Assembly (NCBI GenBank): GCA_011032825.1
Contig: JAADJZ010000006.1
Span: forward strand, 1,892,839-1,956,838
DNA: 64,000 bases
From: Massariosphaeria phaeospora
Taxonomy: Eukaryota; Ascomycota; Dothideomycetes; Pleosporales
Reading direction: 5' to 3'
Within the stretch, counting starts at the first letter, position 1, and each line of letters begins with the position of its first letter. The notes beneath the pieces were generated by a model. The model saw only the letters and a program-made list of their open reading frames with translations, was not told where the DNA came from and searched no databases. Below, in pieces: positions 20,221 through 33,361 of the stretch. The translations under genes and the position numbers were made by a program.

Positions 20221-22355
20221 ATGGCAATCTTGAGCTACGTTGAATCGCGTCATCTGAACTTTCTGTTCTCCCTCCTTACCGCATACCTATGGGGCACCTC
20301 TTTCGTCTACGCCCAATCTGATAAATTCGAGTTAAATCCGCTGACCAACTTTTGCTCACGATGGTGGTCACAATGTGAGCGACCTGAAATGACTCCATGG
20401 TAAATTACTTACTTACAATCTGCATATAGCGGTTGTCAAAAACGATGTATTATATATCGACAGCGGCGTCCAGAAGTACAACGGAACCGACATCTCAGCT
20501 CCGATCTTTGGAATCAGTTAGTCTATCTTATCCAGAAGAGATTAGGCTAACATGTGTAGACAATTACTTATTGACCATTCCACTGAACACTACCTGGGAT
20601 TGGAAGAAGGATATAGTCATCAACGCGGAGCCCAAAAACGAAACCAACCCCGCAACCGGGACGCTGCCACCAAGTCTGATCAGGGGCCATATATTCCATG
20701 GCCCTCTCGAAAATCCAGATATTTATGTTTACGGGGGCACGACATATATGGGTAACCAGACCTTTGAAGGTTACAATTCGCCGGATTCCGCCATCTATTC
20801 ATTGTGGTCGTACACCCCCGACACATTGCAGTATCCTTGGCGCCAATACGACATTGTTCAACCCTGGATGGCCAACCATGGAGCAGCAACAGAAGCAATA
20901 GATCAGGGTCTAGGTTTCTATCTGAACGGCCAGATTGATTGGGGTACCTCCGCGAAGACATCAAACAATATCAAAAGTGAGGACCTTTACAGACCATTGG
21001 ACGGGATGTTGGTAATTGATTTCGGCAATTACACTTCGAACAATATATCTACCGCATCCATTAGAAGCAACGCTCCAAGAGTTGGTGGTAGCATGGAGTA
21101 TTTTGCCCCTGTGGGAGGTATGGGGATACTTGTTGCTCTAGGGGGACAAATTCAGCCCGGTCAAACTCAGCCGTACTCTAATATTAGCCAGGGAGAATTG
21201 GTGAGTCAATTATGGCCGCGCCTTTGATCTAATCTGACACACACGTAGCTTGATTTTTCCTCGGTTGATATTTTCGATATCGATTCATACCTGCAGAACT
21301 TGGTGAGCAACGGCACATGGTATCAACAAAATACTACGGGCGAGATTCCGCCGGCACGCATCGACTTCTGTACCGTCTCAATTTCGAGCGCTGATAAATC
21401 CAGCCACCACATATATCTTTACGGCGGCCGTGATCCCACGAAGAAGTTACATTACGACGATGTCTATGTCTTGACCCTCCCTTCGTTTACATGGACTCCA
21501 ATCTTCACAAGTGGTAGTTCGCCTAGATGGGGACATAACTGTCATATAGCAGGCATGCGGCAGATGATTACTGTGGGGGGCAATATCACAAATACCGGGA
21601 AATGCGATTGGGAGCGGAAAGGTGTTGCGGTATTAGAGATGAGCACCGTGACGTGGGGTAGCGTCTTCCAAACCAATTTGACCACCTTCGAAGTACCTCA
21701 GAGAGTCCTGTCTGCAACAGGGGGAACTGCATCGGGCGCTGCAACGATGAAAGAGCCAACCACGGGCTGGACCGACCAACGGCTGAAGACGGTATTCGAC
21801 ACCCCGCGAAAATGGACATCCAACCCGGAGACCTCGTCTCCACCAGAACCCGGAAGTACCGACACCAAAAAGAACGTTGGCACAATAGCAGGCGGCGTAG
21901 TAGGCGGCGTACTCGCCTTCGCCCTAATCCTCAGTGCTCTCCTCGCCTGGCGCCTCAAACGCGCTCAAGCCCGCGGCCCCCACGAACTCGCCTCCGACGA
22001 AATGCGCCCCGAAATCGACGGCGACAAACGGAAATACGAACTGCAAGGCCTTAACGGCAACGACCCAGTCGAGCTGCCTGGCTTCGAACCCCCTGAATTG
22101 CACACACCCCAGCAGCTGTTCGAAGCAGACCGCGATACAGCGACGAGAGCGGCAGAACTGCCTGGCACGAATACGGTTGCTGGTGGAGTCCATGGTGTGC
22201 CTATCGTGAGGACTCCTGGAGATGATTTGCCGACGCCGCCACTGTATACCGCGGGACTGTCCTCGGGTGGGAATAGTGCAACGTCCGATGCGGAAGCAGA
22301 TGCAGCGTCGCCGGGGGAAACGCAGAAGCCCGTGAAAGATTATACATGGATATGA
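20221..22355 (+). CDS. Secreted/type I membrane kelch-repeat protein
   Basis: Exons 20221-20374, 20430-20516, 20560-21200 and 21249-22355 encode 662 aa. Residues 1-32 look like a signal peptide ending near FVYAQ. The extracellular part has kelch-type strands, seen as the YVYGG, YLYGGR and TVGGN blocks with spaced Trp/Tyr, and many N-glycosylation sequons. A single helix near residues 505-530 (GGVVGGVLAFALILSALLAW) is followed by a basic stop (RLKRAQ) and a Pro/Glu-rich tail of about 130 residues. Fungal kelch proteins of this layout are common and mostly uncharacterised; galactose-oxidase-like beta-propellers are the structural relatives. All introns (55, 43 and 48 nt) have GT-AG ends and restore phase. 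Confidence 0.8.
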
Positions 22356-23118
22356 ACTTGGTTGTAGATTGACCACTGGATCAAATCAACCATCCGTCAC
22401 GTCGACCGAAACCCAGGCTCGGTTCCATGCCGCAGTACGCTGCTGCCTTGCCACGTCGAGTAAATCGGATGAGCAGCAGAAACATCGGTCAAAACCACAC
22501 CCAGACGCAATCCTCATGACACCATAAGATATTCCAGTAGAAGCCACAGAGTTCCATTTCGCCGTCACAAAGCGCTGTTGTATCCACCACCCTTGACCAT
22601 GTCTAAAGAGAGCTTTCTGCGGTCCAGGGCAGAAACAACGCTGGTACTGCAACTGATAACAAGCTATGGCGGGACCGTCTCGTAATCCGTGTATGTGATT
22701 TATGCCAAATGACGCTTTACGAACTGAGATGATACAGATCAGCTTAGTTTGAGAGAGAGAGCTACACTCGGGACGTGCGATACGGCCCTAAATGAACAGT
22801 TCATGAATTCGGCATAGCCCGCTCCTGCAGCCTCATTTGAGTGAAAACACGTCTGTTCTATATTCATACAGAAGTATAATCATATAACCGCCTAACCTCG
22901 AACCCCAGCCCCACGAGCCCAAAAAGAGGAGGAGGGAGATCTATCCATAGCCGCCCCCCAAAATAGCCAAGCCTAACCATCGTGCAGATACATCACACAT
23001 AACCCACGTAAACGCCGTCGTAATACAGGAGAATAGAAAGGTATTGGCATTCGATTCGTGAAAAGAGAAAGGGGAAGGGAAATCTAGGACACAGCGAGTA
23101 ATAAGAGAAGTTGGCGGA
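22356..23118. other. Intergenic, convergent genes
   Basis: 3' regions of the kelch gene and the DGK1-like gene. Nothing else recognised. Confidence 0.4.
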
Positions 23119-24324
23119 TCAGCCAAAGACCTTCAGGAAGGCCCACAGCCCGGCGCCGCACAGCACTGGTATTGTCAGATTGTCGTCCCAGCCGAAGAGA
23201 TCGAGGGCCTCGCTGGCGCTGGCGATGACGCCTGCCGATAGCGACATTACACCTAGAGCGAGATAGCCGCTGATGGAGGCCTGTGGGACGGATAGACCTA
23301 GGGCTTCACGAGCCTGTGCGGGCAGCGCGAGCACGCCCTGGAAGGCAAAGGCATGTTCGCCCTGGTCGTGAAACGACATGTGGGGCGCAAGCCAGCCCCA
23401 GAACAGCGCCGCGGTGATTATACCCGTAACGCACGCTGCGATGGAGCCAGCGAGCGACTTGCCGCGCCGTACGCTCCATGTGCGGTGGCCCCAGAGTCGG
23501 CCGAAGGTGGATGCTGCGGTGTCGCACCAGGACAGCAGCAACACGCTCATCACGCCGACGTCCTTAGGGCAGAAGCGCAGGACTATCCAGGCGCCAAGTA
23601 GGTATGAGATGACGCCGTTCCAGCCATCGACTTCGGATTCGCGCATGAATGCGCCCAGGCAGCCGATGTAGAAGCGGTTGACCGAGGGGTAGCGGTGTCG
23701 GATGACGTCGGTTGCGGCGATGGGTATTAAAAGTGTGAGTAGTACGGGGTGGATCTGGCCGCGTTGGTAGCCTCTACAGTAGAGGAATACACTGAGGAAG
23801 CCGATCGAGACGTGCAGGATCTTTCGGGGTATTTCATGGCGGTGGATCTGTGCTTCTGATTAGCCCCTCCACGAGAACGCCATAAGCAGGTGCGCCTAAC
23901 TTACAAATGATCTCCATTTCTGGTGTATAGGGATTAGGCCGAGGGGACTCGGACTCCTGCTCATCTCGCGCCAGTAGTTCTTGTTCGCTGCCGCGGGCGA
24001 CAGATGTCCGTTGACGGTCCCGTTTGGCAGCGCAATGTCCCCCTTCTTCCCGCTGGCAATCCTCGAATTTGTTAGGCGACTCATGCGCCGCCGGCTGCCG
24101 TCAAGAATAGGGCTCCGACTCCTAGTGCGCGCCCGCTTCTCGGGGTCGGACCCGGAGTCTTCGTCGATTGGCGGCGGCGGGGACGGCGGGACCACATTCT
24201 TGCGCGTGGTGGAGCGCGTTACGGGGCCAAAGTAGCCTTCTTTGCTGCCCACTTCCGAGGGCGTCGGCGAGGGCGATATCACGCGCGGGGTCCGCGGGAC
24301 CTGGTACTGCCTGGAGGAAGCCAT
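23119..24324 (-). CDS. CTP-dependent diacylglycerol kinase, DGK1/SEC59 family
   Basis: Exon 1 is 24324-23905 and exon 2 is 23847-23119, with a 57-nt GTAAGT...CAG intron; the product is 382 aa. Yeast Dgk1 has 290, and the excess is a 140-residue Ser/Pro/Arg-rich N-terminus. The catalytic part starts at HEIPRKILHVSIGF and continues through several membrane helices. It carries the family's CDTAASTFGRLWG block and a later Gly/Ser-rich segment before the C-terminal helices. The enzyme phosphorylates diacylglycerol with CTP at the ER/nuclear envelope to make phosphatidate. The MASSRQ start was chosen because upstream codons in the same frame have no ATG. Confidence 0.82.
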
Positions 24325-25155
24325 GGCCTGCGCCCAGCAGTGCGGGAACGACGGCAGCGGCGCAGAGCGGATGAGGCCGGTTAGCGATAGACTGGCTCGC
24401 GCGCAGAAAAACGCGACGTTTTCAAAGAGCGAGAGGCGATATGGCGGTTGCGGCCGGGGAGGTGGGGGGGTGGAGGGCTGAGCGTCGTGGTCGAGATTGG
24501 AGATGGTGGCTTTGGCATCGGCGTCAGATGTCAAAATATGGGGTACGGGGTTCGCGGGAGCCAGAGGTGACGCGAGTTCGTCCGGTCGCGGCGCATCGTC
24601 TGGTGGGGGAGAGGATGCCACTGTGGGGATGGGCAGCAGCGGCTGGGAGTTGGTGGGTGACGGAGGAAGGGGTGGTAGGCTGTTTAGTTGTTTACGGGGT
24701 ACGGAGTACTCGTGGTGGTGTCGCAAGACAGGCGCGTGTGAAGGGCTTCTTTGGGCAGGAAACTTTTGCCAGGCCTCCAAGCGGCCGGTCGCTACCGTCT
24801 TGGCAGATGCAATCGCCGACGCAGAGTGCAGACGGTCCAGACTTGGAAATTGAGAAGAAACTGCCTTGGCCTATGGTCCGGTATGGTCTTGTCGTTTGTC
24901 GGGTTATGCGCAGTCTAGCAGAGTAGGCAGTCGTGGATATAAAGCGTTTTGCACGACGTGTGGCGGTGCAAAGCGGCACCGCCACAGCCGCCACGCATAA
25001 CTTTTTTGTCCGAGTAAAAGTTCTGCCGGCGATCCACACACCACACACCACGAACAACAACACCAGACCTCACATAGAACTAGCAGGACTTGTCTGTTTG
25101 CTTTCTGCCTGCTCACAGGGTCCATTGAATTAAAAAAAGAGAAGGAGAGGCTACG
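24325..25155. other. Divergent promoter region DGK1-like/SPB4
   Basis: 0.83 kb between two head-to-head genes. The SPB4 side ends in an A-rich leader (AATTAAAAAAAGAGAAGG) just before its ATG. Pro-rich open frames on the minus strand lack an ATG. Confidence 0.45.
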
Positions 25156-27223
25156 ATGGCACCTCAATCTAGGACAGATCGGCAATGGAGTGCACTTACG
25201 CCTCCGCTCAGCGAGTGGATCTTGGACGCTATATCCGTCATGGGGTTCACGAAAGCCACCCCTGTACAGCATGCAGCTATTCCCATGTTCATGCAGAACA
25301 AGGACGTAGTAGTAGAAGCCGTGACGGGCTCAGGTATGCAGACTTCCATATTACCTTCTTCAAACTCATATACATCTTTGTCCATTGACCAACTGGGTAT
25401 ACTAACTTAACTCTATAGGCAAGACTTGGGCGTATGTTCACCACGACAACAGTAGATCTTTGTGACAACCACTAATTACTTAAAGGTTTCTGATACCCAT
25501 CGTCGAACGACTGCTTCGGCTGGATGCCCCAATAAAGAAGCATCATGTAGGAGCTATCATCATCTCTCCCACCAGAGAGCTAGCCACCCAAATCCATACC
25601 GTCTTATGCTCGCTTCTCAAGTTCCATGGTCCCTCAGCTGCGGCATTGGTACCCGAAGACGACGAAGACACCGACATGCCCGATCCCGATGCGCCTCCTC
25701 CTCCGACTTTCCCTCCCGGCACTTTAAAAGTCCTACCCCAGCTTCTTCTAGGGGGCAGCGTTACCCCTGCTCAAGATCTTAGCTCGTTCCTGAAGAAATG
25801 CCCCAATGTGCTGATCGGAACGCCTGGACGCCTCCTCGAATTACTCACTTCCCCCCATGTTCATTGCCCGCAGTCATCTTTCGACGTTCTTGTCTTAGAT
25901 GAGGCGGACCGTCTTCTGGACCTTGGCTTCAAAGACGACCTCCAAAAGATCCTATCACGACTACCCAAACAACGACGCACCGGTCTGTTCAGTGCAAGTG
26001 TGAGCGAGGCAGTAGACCAGCTGGTCCGTGTCGGCCTGCGGAATCCGGTTCGCATTGCAGTCAAAGTAAAAGTCAAAGCTGCATCAAGTGGGAAGGCGGG
26101 TGAAGAGATCATGGTTGAAGACAAGCGTACTCCGGCGAGTCTTCAGATGTCATACCTTGTTATGCCGCCCTCACACAAAATTTCCGCTATCAAGAAGTTG
26201 CTCTCTACCTTACAGCCGCAACCGCTAAAGACGATCTTGTATCTAGCAACGTGCTACTCGGTTGACTACTTCCAACACGTCCTTCCCGAAATCTTGCCAG
26301 GTCAGGCTATCATCCCATTACACGGCAAACATCCAGATAAAGTGCGCCGCAAGAACTTCAACAAGTTTGTCGATAGCACGACGCCATCTATCCTCCTTAC
26401 CACCGACGTTGCCGCCCGCGGTCTGGACATCCCTGCCGTCGATCTAGTCCTGCAAATCGATCCTCCCAGCGATCCGAAGACATTCATCCACCGCTGCGGA
26501 CGTGCCGGACGCGCTGGCCGCAAAGGCTTAGCCGTCACCTTCCTCACCACCGGCCGTGAAGAGGATTACATTGAGTTTCTGCGCGTGCGGCAAACCCCGA
26601 TTGCTCCGCTCGAATCACCCCCCATAGTCGTCACCATAGCCGACGCAAACAGCGTGACGGACAAGATACGCAGCGTCGCCAAAGGCGACCGAGCAATCTA
26701 CGACAAAGCGCAACGCGGCTTCGTGTCCTGGGTCCGCGCCTACAGCAAGCACACCGCCAGCTCCATTTTCCGCATCGCCGACCTACAATGGGATGAGTTG
26801 GGCAGTGCGTGGGGCTTACTCCGACTCCCCAGCATGCCAGAGCTGAAAAAGTGGGAGGGCGATCGCAGTCTCGGCGTCGAGCTGGATTTCAAAACGTTTC
26901 CGTACAAAGACGTGGTGCGCGAAAAGCAACGTCTCGAGGAGCTGAACGGCGAACGGGAGATCGACGGCGCCGCCGCGGTGGTGAAGCGGCACAAGAAAAA
27001 GAACCCGGAAGATGCGTGGAGCCAGAAGAAGGAGCAGCGCGTGGAGAGGGATTTGCGTCGTGATAAGAAGCTGGCGAAGCGCGAGCATGAGCGTGTGTTG
27101 AAGTTGACGGATGAAGAAAAGCTGAAGGAGGCGGATCTCAAGAATATGATCGAGGTGGTTAGGAAAAAGGTCGTTGTTGAGCAGGAGTTGGAGGAGGCTG
27201 AGTTTGACGGGTTTAGTGACTGA
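25156..27223 (+). CDS. SPB4: DEAD-box RNA helicase Spb4 (60S ribosome biogenesis)
   Basis: Exons 25156-25333, 25419-25431 and 25486-27223 encode 642 aa. The 13-nt middle exon encodes the GKTW part of the Walker A motif and is needed for the frame. Motifs in order: Q motif (GFTKATPVQ), TGSGKT at about 57-62, [17 protein letters not shown] at 202-205, SAS, a helicase C domain with DVAARGLD, and [14 protein letters not shown] long Lys/Glu-rich C-terminal tail with coiled-coil character follows. Spb4 is a nucleolar helicase acting on late pre-60S particles. Phe/Trp placement and the C-terminal extension fit Spb4 better than Dbp or Has1. Confidence 0.93.
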
Positions 27224-27555
27224 GGTCTTGGGCCTCGATCTGTATTGCATTATATTAAGGCTTTGCGGTCACATCGTGGGTTCTGCCAAGATATACCCCA
27301 AAGCTTAGTGCATCCATGGATCTCCACTGTGCACTTATGTATATATTCAGACTTACGATTCTGACGATGGAATTCCTGCACTTTGAAGACGCGTGTACCT
27401 CTGAGGCGTAACGTTCGCGCTAATCTGTTAGTAGACTTGTGTGTAAAAAGTTCCAATTATATGTTACAGTCTGTACACAGACTATATATAAGCGTTTACT
27501 TAAGAAATACTAAGTAAATACTAATTTACTAAATAGTAAAACCTAAAGTAATATA
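27224..27555. other. 3' flank of SPB4
   Basis: AT-richer towards the transposon. No gene. Confidence 0.4.
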
Positions 27556-27609
27556 ACGTAGATCCCTAGCGAGTCGCTCACCTAGGCGAGTCGCTTACCT
27601 GCGCCAAGC
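27556..27609 (+). repeat. Left TIR of pogo-like element
   Basis: Inverted match to 34796-34849; the host TA lies at 27554-27555. Two near-identical 17-bp subrepeats lie side by side inside it. Confidence 0.85.
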
Positions 27610-28141
27610 TTTCTTTCTACTACCTACTTTCTTCTTTCTACTACTTTCTCCCTAGCACCTAGTACAGGTCAAGATATCTTAAATTACTTAGAATTAACTG
27701 CTGCATCTAACCTACACGTGCGCCTATCGTGCTCTAGCTCGCCGCAGCGTCCACAGCGTCTTGAAAGCTAGCTGCCCTAATTACCAGCATCACTACGAGC
27801 TCTCTTCTTTGCTTTCTTTTTATCACTGCGCGTTTCAAACGCCTTAAGGGCTGTTAAGCGCACGCTCTCTTTAACTGTAAGGGTACTCTTCTGCTGCACA
27901 CGCTTTCTCTTGTGCGATCTCCGTCGCGAGGAAGCCTCGTTAGCAGCTTGAAGTTTAAGGTACCTAGCGACTTGGTTGCGCAGTAGCAGCACAGAAGCTG
28001 CTGCATACTCTGCGCCTTTAGAGAGCTTTGCAAGGGCATCAACTATTGAAGTAAAAGAGCTATCTACATGCCTTTGAATCTTCTCTCGAATTAGCGTTGA
28101 TTGCGACCCAAATTCTAGGGTATTGCTTGGGGTTCGAGACT

Positions 28142-28146
28142 GCCAG
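28142..28146 (+). repeat. 5-bp target-site duplication, left
   Basis: GCCAG, repeated at 33546-33550 on the other side of the copia element. Confidence 0.9.
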
Positions 28147-28330
28147 TGTCACGGTTTAGAGTCTCTCCTACCTCACGTGTAGTGGCGCCTCACCTACGCT
28201 GAGGTGCGACTACCTATCCTGCACTAGCGCTGTTTACAGCCACTCATGTATATCTACGTTCGTAGCTACACACAATACAACCTCAGTTCAATCCTCAATT
28301 CCCTACGCACTGCTTGCACTCACCCTGACA
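28147..28330 (+). repeat. 5' LTR of copia element
   Basis: 184 bp. It differs from the 3' LTR by four C/T transitions, all C in this copy. Confidence 0.92.
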
Positions 28331-28341
28331 GTTATGAGCCC
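28331..28341 (+). promoter_or_regulatory. Primer binding site
   Basis: GTTATGAGCCC directly after the LTR, complementary to the initiator tRNA-Met anticodon-loop region. Confidence 0.65.
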
Positions 28342-28510
28342 AGCTGCAACCTAGGATTGTTCTCACCTGCTGCTGCAATCGTTACTCTACTCTGAGTCGC
28401 ACGTTGCTATACCGCGTCCACCACAACGCACCTGTTACCGCGTTTACCCACGACGCACATTGCCTGGATCTCAGCCTGAATCCAATCACATACGACTATA
28501 GCCTCTACAA

Positions 28511-31500
28511 TGGCTACTAAGTCTGACCCCGCTGTGACGCGCGTCACAGTCATACTAAACACGCCTAACGACTGGTTTACCTAGCTGTTCATTCGCCGAG
28601 ACGTTGCCAATCGCCACGGTCTCTGGCAGTATATCAATCCTAACGTAGCTAGGGAGCTTCTCCCTAAGCTAACGGAGGCTATCGAGCCTCAACTCATCAA
28701 CTACAAGGCTGAAGCTATCAGGCTCTCTAACCTTAATGCAGACGACCGAGAGTCTTACCGATAGGAATGCGATCGATAGAAGCGACGCCGCTCTAAGTAC
28801 CGCACCCAGAAGAAAGCTTTAGCTGACCTAAACACGGACATTAGCAAGACAATTGCTGTACGCCACATACACCTAATCAAGAATCACGAAACACCCTACG
28901 ACCGACTAGTTGCTCTCAAGAAGTTCCTCTGTCCAACTAACGCAACTCGCCGCCGCGAGCTTGCTGACAAATACAACACTCTCAAGACTACTCCACGAGC
29001 TGCGAAGAAGGTCGAGCAATGGCTAACTAACTAGGTATACATTACCGCCCAAGGCAAATCAATCAAGCTGCCGGAGACTGACGGCAACCAACCTCAAGAG
29101 GACTTTCTAATCGCCTGCAAAGCGCTCGATCAAGAATACGCTACGTCCTGCCTGCGCGAGATATTCAAGCATGAAGCGCGAGGCACTACTGCTAAGATCT
29201 CATCTCTAGAGACCTACGTCGCCGAGATGACTACATATCTACGCCGTACGAAGCCTCACTCTACTAGCCTAGCAGTCACTGCCGCTGAGCTCGGTATCGC
29301 GCACCCGATTGAGCCTCAATCAACAGGCAATCAAAGACAGCGCTACCGTAACGGCGCACGACCAACGCCTACTTGTATCTGTAGAAAGAAGCATTAGTAC
29401 ACCGACTGCTTTATTCTGAATACACGCCACCCGGAGCGTCCGAAGTCCTATCAACCTGCAGCTAAGGCTATACGCAAGGTTAAAGAAGCGCGAAAGAATT
29501 CTAAGATCAACGCGCGCATCAAGACTGCTCTTGAGAGGTAAGCAGCCCGCCAACCTCAAAGCGCTAGACAGAACGCTGGCTCACTACGGGTTAACGACGG
29601 CAAGCCACCTGCCAACACCGACACGTTCGTGATATCAACTAGCCCATCACTTATAACACTTGGCCACGACGGTCACGACGGTCATGACGGTATCGCGATC
29701 AACGCTCTCACCGAGTCTGTCGAAACTCTTACAACAATAGCTGTTGATAACGCCACTTAGACCAACCTACTTGACAGATGGATCGTCGACCCTAGATCCA
29801 ACACACACGTCATCAACACAGAGGCTTGGAAAGGCTAGAAGAGAACGAACGACAACCCAAAGCGCCGCTCTGTCAATGCTAGCAATAGCTGTATTCTTAT
29901 TACAGCTTGGGGCACGATGGACCTCGTAGCCCGTACGCCACATAGATCGCTAACGCTAGAGCTGACGCACGTTGCGTACGTCGAAGGCTTTCTTACAAGC
30001 GTCTTAGGACTCGCTCGCTGCCGTACAGAGTCAATTTACTTCGACTCTAGCCGTAACGTCCTGTACAGGCGACAGACATCGAACGTCATCGCGCAACTCG
30101 AGTACAATAGGGAACACTAGCTTATTGATGCAAAGCCATCACGCCGACCCCCTCTATCACTTCTACACTCACGATTGAGTACCTTTGGAGCATCGTACCG
30201 CCCGTCGTACGCGCCAAAGCCCACCAACGTCGTCGATCGACGTGCTGCTCATCTGATATAAGGCCACCCAGGCCGGAAGGCTATCGATTAACTCGAACCA
30301 AACGTTACTAGCGTCCAACTAACAGGAGACTATATAGACTGTCTCTGCCAGACGTGTATCGAAGCTCGAATGACTCATATTATCTCGAGGCGCCCGGCTG
30401 AGAGCCGTGCACAACGACCATTCTATCGAATCGCGATAGACTTGATCTACATTATCCCTATAGGAGAGGAGTGTATCGACGGTAGCAAATACGCTCCGCA
30501 CTCGATAGACGAGTACTCAAAATGGCATGAGATAGCTACAATCAAGCGAAAGGACAAGTTGACTCTCACACGCTAGTTCATGGCCTTGATTCGCAAGATT
30601 CAGCGCGTGTACAATGCTGACGTAGTCGCTATCCAATGCGACAACGAAAAAGGATTTGGCAACGATCTAATCAACACCACAGACGAACTAGGAATGCTGT
30701 ACGAGCTAGCTCCACCTAGCACAAAGGAGCCGAATGGACTCATTGAGCGCGCAGGCGGAGTTCTTACTCAGCGAGCTCGTGCTATGCGCATACACGCGAA
30801 CCTACCAAAGGATCTAACACATAAGATGTATCGCACAGCCGCGTACATCCTCAATCGAACGCCTACTAAAGCACTAGGTTGGAAGACACCGTACGAGGTC
30901 GTATGAGGACGAAAGCCACTCGTCGCTTATATGAGGCCTATCAGTTGTCGCGCCTACGTCTACAACCGCGATCTAAGAGCTGCTAACAAGCTCGAATCGC
31001 GTACTCTTATTGGCCACCTAGTTGGCTACCAAGGCACTAATATCTTCCGTATATGGCTGCCTACAAAGGATACTGTTATCGTTACACGTAACGTCGTATT
31101 CGACCCTACGCTTTTCTTCGAGGGAATAGACGGCTACGCCTCTACGTCAGTAATCGAGGAAGTAATCGAGCTACTCGAATATCCAGAGATGCCACAGGAC
31201 GACGATATTAGCATCGAAAACCTGCTAACAGCTCGTCAACGCAGCCGCCCGACAGCACTTGTGACCTTAGCTCTAACAGCTAGAAGCTCCCATGTAGAGG
31301 GTGAGACGAATGACGACGTACTCGAATCCAACGACGTACTCAAATCAACTCAGCAACAGCTGCCAACTCCTGAACCCTCTAAGGTTGACTTAACTTTGAT
31401 GGTACTTGAGAATTATCGCCGACGAGGCTAGAGAGCTCTACAGGACGTTAATCTCGACTTAACCAACACAAGCCTTATTATTACAGGCAAGCGCAGTCGA

Positions 31501-33306
31501 AAACCAAGGAATCTAGACAACTTTGCTATCTAGTCTTACGCTACGAGGCTAGGACCTAAGCCTCTAGTCAATTACCTGCAAGCGTTTTCGACCGAGATTC
31601 ACTCAATACCCGCTGGAGTAGATGAGATACCGCGAATCTATTAATTACAGCTGCTGCTTTTGCCGAAGGCAGTAAAGCAGCTTGGTACACACATGTTTAG
31701 CGATCAATTCTAACGCGCTATAGAAATTGAATGGCGAGACCTACGCGCTAAAGACGTCTTTGGCTAGACAGATTAGTCGAAGGCAACTGCAGACGCTGAG
31801 GTGCTACCTCTAATGTAGGTTTTCACCTACAAAACAGACGGAGATGGATATCTCTTACGCTTCAAAGCTCAACTAGTCGTTCGAAGCGACTTCTAAGCTT
31901 CGCTCGAGAACACGTACGCTGCTACACTCGCAATCCGCAACTTTCGCGCTCTAATTGCGATCGCCAATTACTTCGATCTAGAGCTAAAGCAGTACGACGT
32001 TCCTACTGCTTTCTTGAACGCTTAGATCGATCGCAAGCTATACGCTGAAACACCTGAAGCCTTCTGCCAAATCGAAGGCGAAATCATAATAGTGCTTCGC
32101 GCTCTGTACGGCCTAAAAGAGTTACCTGTACTATAGTACAACGAGCTACGCCGCAAGCTTATCAAGCTAGGCCTGAAACTAGTTGAGAGCTTCTTATGTT
32201 TGTACACGAATCGCTGGCTCATCCTATTCGTCTACGTTAACGACATCGTTATGGCATTTCATTATTCAAATGCTTATCTCTACAGGTCCTTTGAGAAGGA
32301 TCTAGTAAACCTATACAACATCAAAGCTATAGGAAACTTTACCTAGTTTCTCGAAATCCGCATCGTTCGCGATCGAGCTCTGCACAAAACTTGGCTAGTT
32401 CAAGACGCCTTCATTAACAAGGTGTGCGCTCGATTTAGTATTGAAGCTGTAGGCAAGGCTCCAGACGTTCTACTAATAGAGAACTAGCTGCCGCAGTCTA
32501 TCGAGGAGCTTGACGCTACTCGAACGAAGCTCTATCAGCAACTAGTTAGCTCTTTAGCATACATTGCTGTCTAGGGCAGGCCTAACGTCGCCCAAACGCA
32601 CGTTGTCTTTGCCTGCTACCTTACCAACCCAGGACAGTTACACGTCTCGAAGATCCGCCAAACCTAGCGCTACCTGCTTAGCACGAAGGCTCTCGCTCTT
32701 GAAGCCTCTGCTAGCGCACAGGACATGGCTGAGTATCTCTCTAACGATCCTCTATATCGCGATCCTCTTTTCTTTGGATCATCTAACGCCTCGTACGCTG
32801 ACGAGCCTGAGACTCGCCGGAGCTCTCAAGGTTACGCGTTCAAATTTGGTGAACTCATGATTGACTAGAAATCGACTATACAGCGTACAGTCACAAAATC
32901 AACTACAGAGTCTAAATTGCTCTTGTTATCTCTCGCTGCCTCGCAAATGGAGGAATGGATGCGATTCTTTACTAGAATCAACCTTACGCTCGACTGTACA
33001 CCTACAATTTAGTGTGACAATCAGCAGACTGTTAGTATTGTTACGAAAAAGCACGACAAGCTTTATACAAAGGTCAAGCACGTCGACATCCACTAGCTCT
33101 AGATTCGACAGGAGGTCACTGCCTCACGAATCAACGTCCAATAGGTTCCTACTAATCGTATGCCTGCCGACGGACTTACGAAAATACTACCAAAGCAAAA
33201 ATTTACAGAGTTTATCCGCCAACTCAACCTTGTTGACATCACAGAGCGCCTGAAGGGCCTACGTCAGGCTGCTGGGGACGACCTCGACGCCCTCTACATA
33301 CACTGA
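28511..33306 (+). pseudogene. copia gag-pol polyprotein, many stops
   Basis: One frame runs from ATG 28511 to TGA 33306. A gag part ends in a zinc-knuckle-like CICRKKH near 29375. Next come a protease region, the integrase HHCC (GHPGRKAID, then DCLCQTC near 30345) and its DDE core (near 30450, CDNEKGFG near 30640, and GLIERAGG). Reverse transcriptase follows with LYGLKELP near 32110 and VYVNDIV near 32235, where copia normally has YVDD. RNase H comes last (SYADEP, KHVDIH). More than fifteen in-frame stops occur, mostly TAG at positions expected to be Trp. The YVND change is itself a G-to-A transition. Confidence 0.92.
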
Positions 33307-33361
33307 TACTAATTAGCTGTCGTCAACTTAATGCCTTTGAGCCTACGCCAGCTGGGGGGTG

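Noticed and set aside
24325..24780. N-terminal extension of the DGK1-like protein
   Set aside because: The frame is open but its first codon would be TTG, and the Pro-rich text lies in the shared promoter. ATG 24324 is sufficient.
28511..33306. Reassignment of TAG as Trp, since most stops in the transposons are TAG at Trp positions
   Set aside because: Host genes in the window use TGG for Trp and TAG as a normal stop, and transposon copies also contain TAA and TGA. Directional C-to-T mutation explains the pattern.
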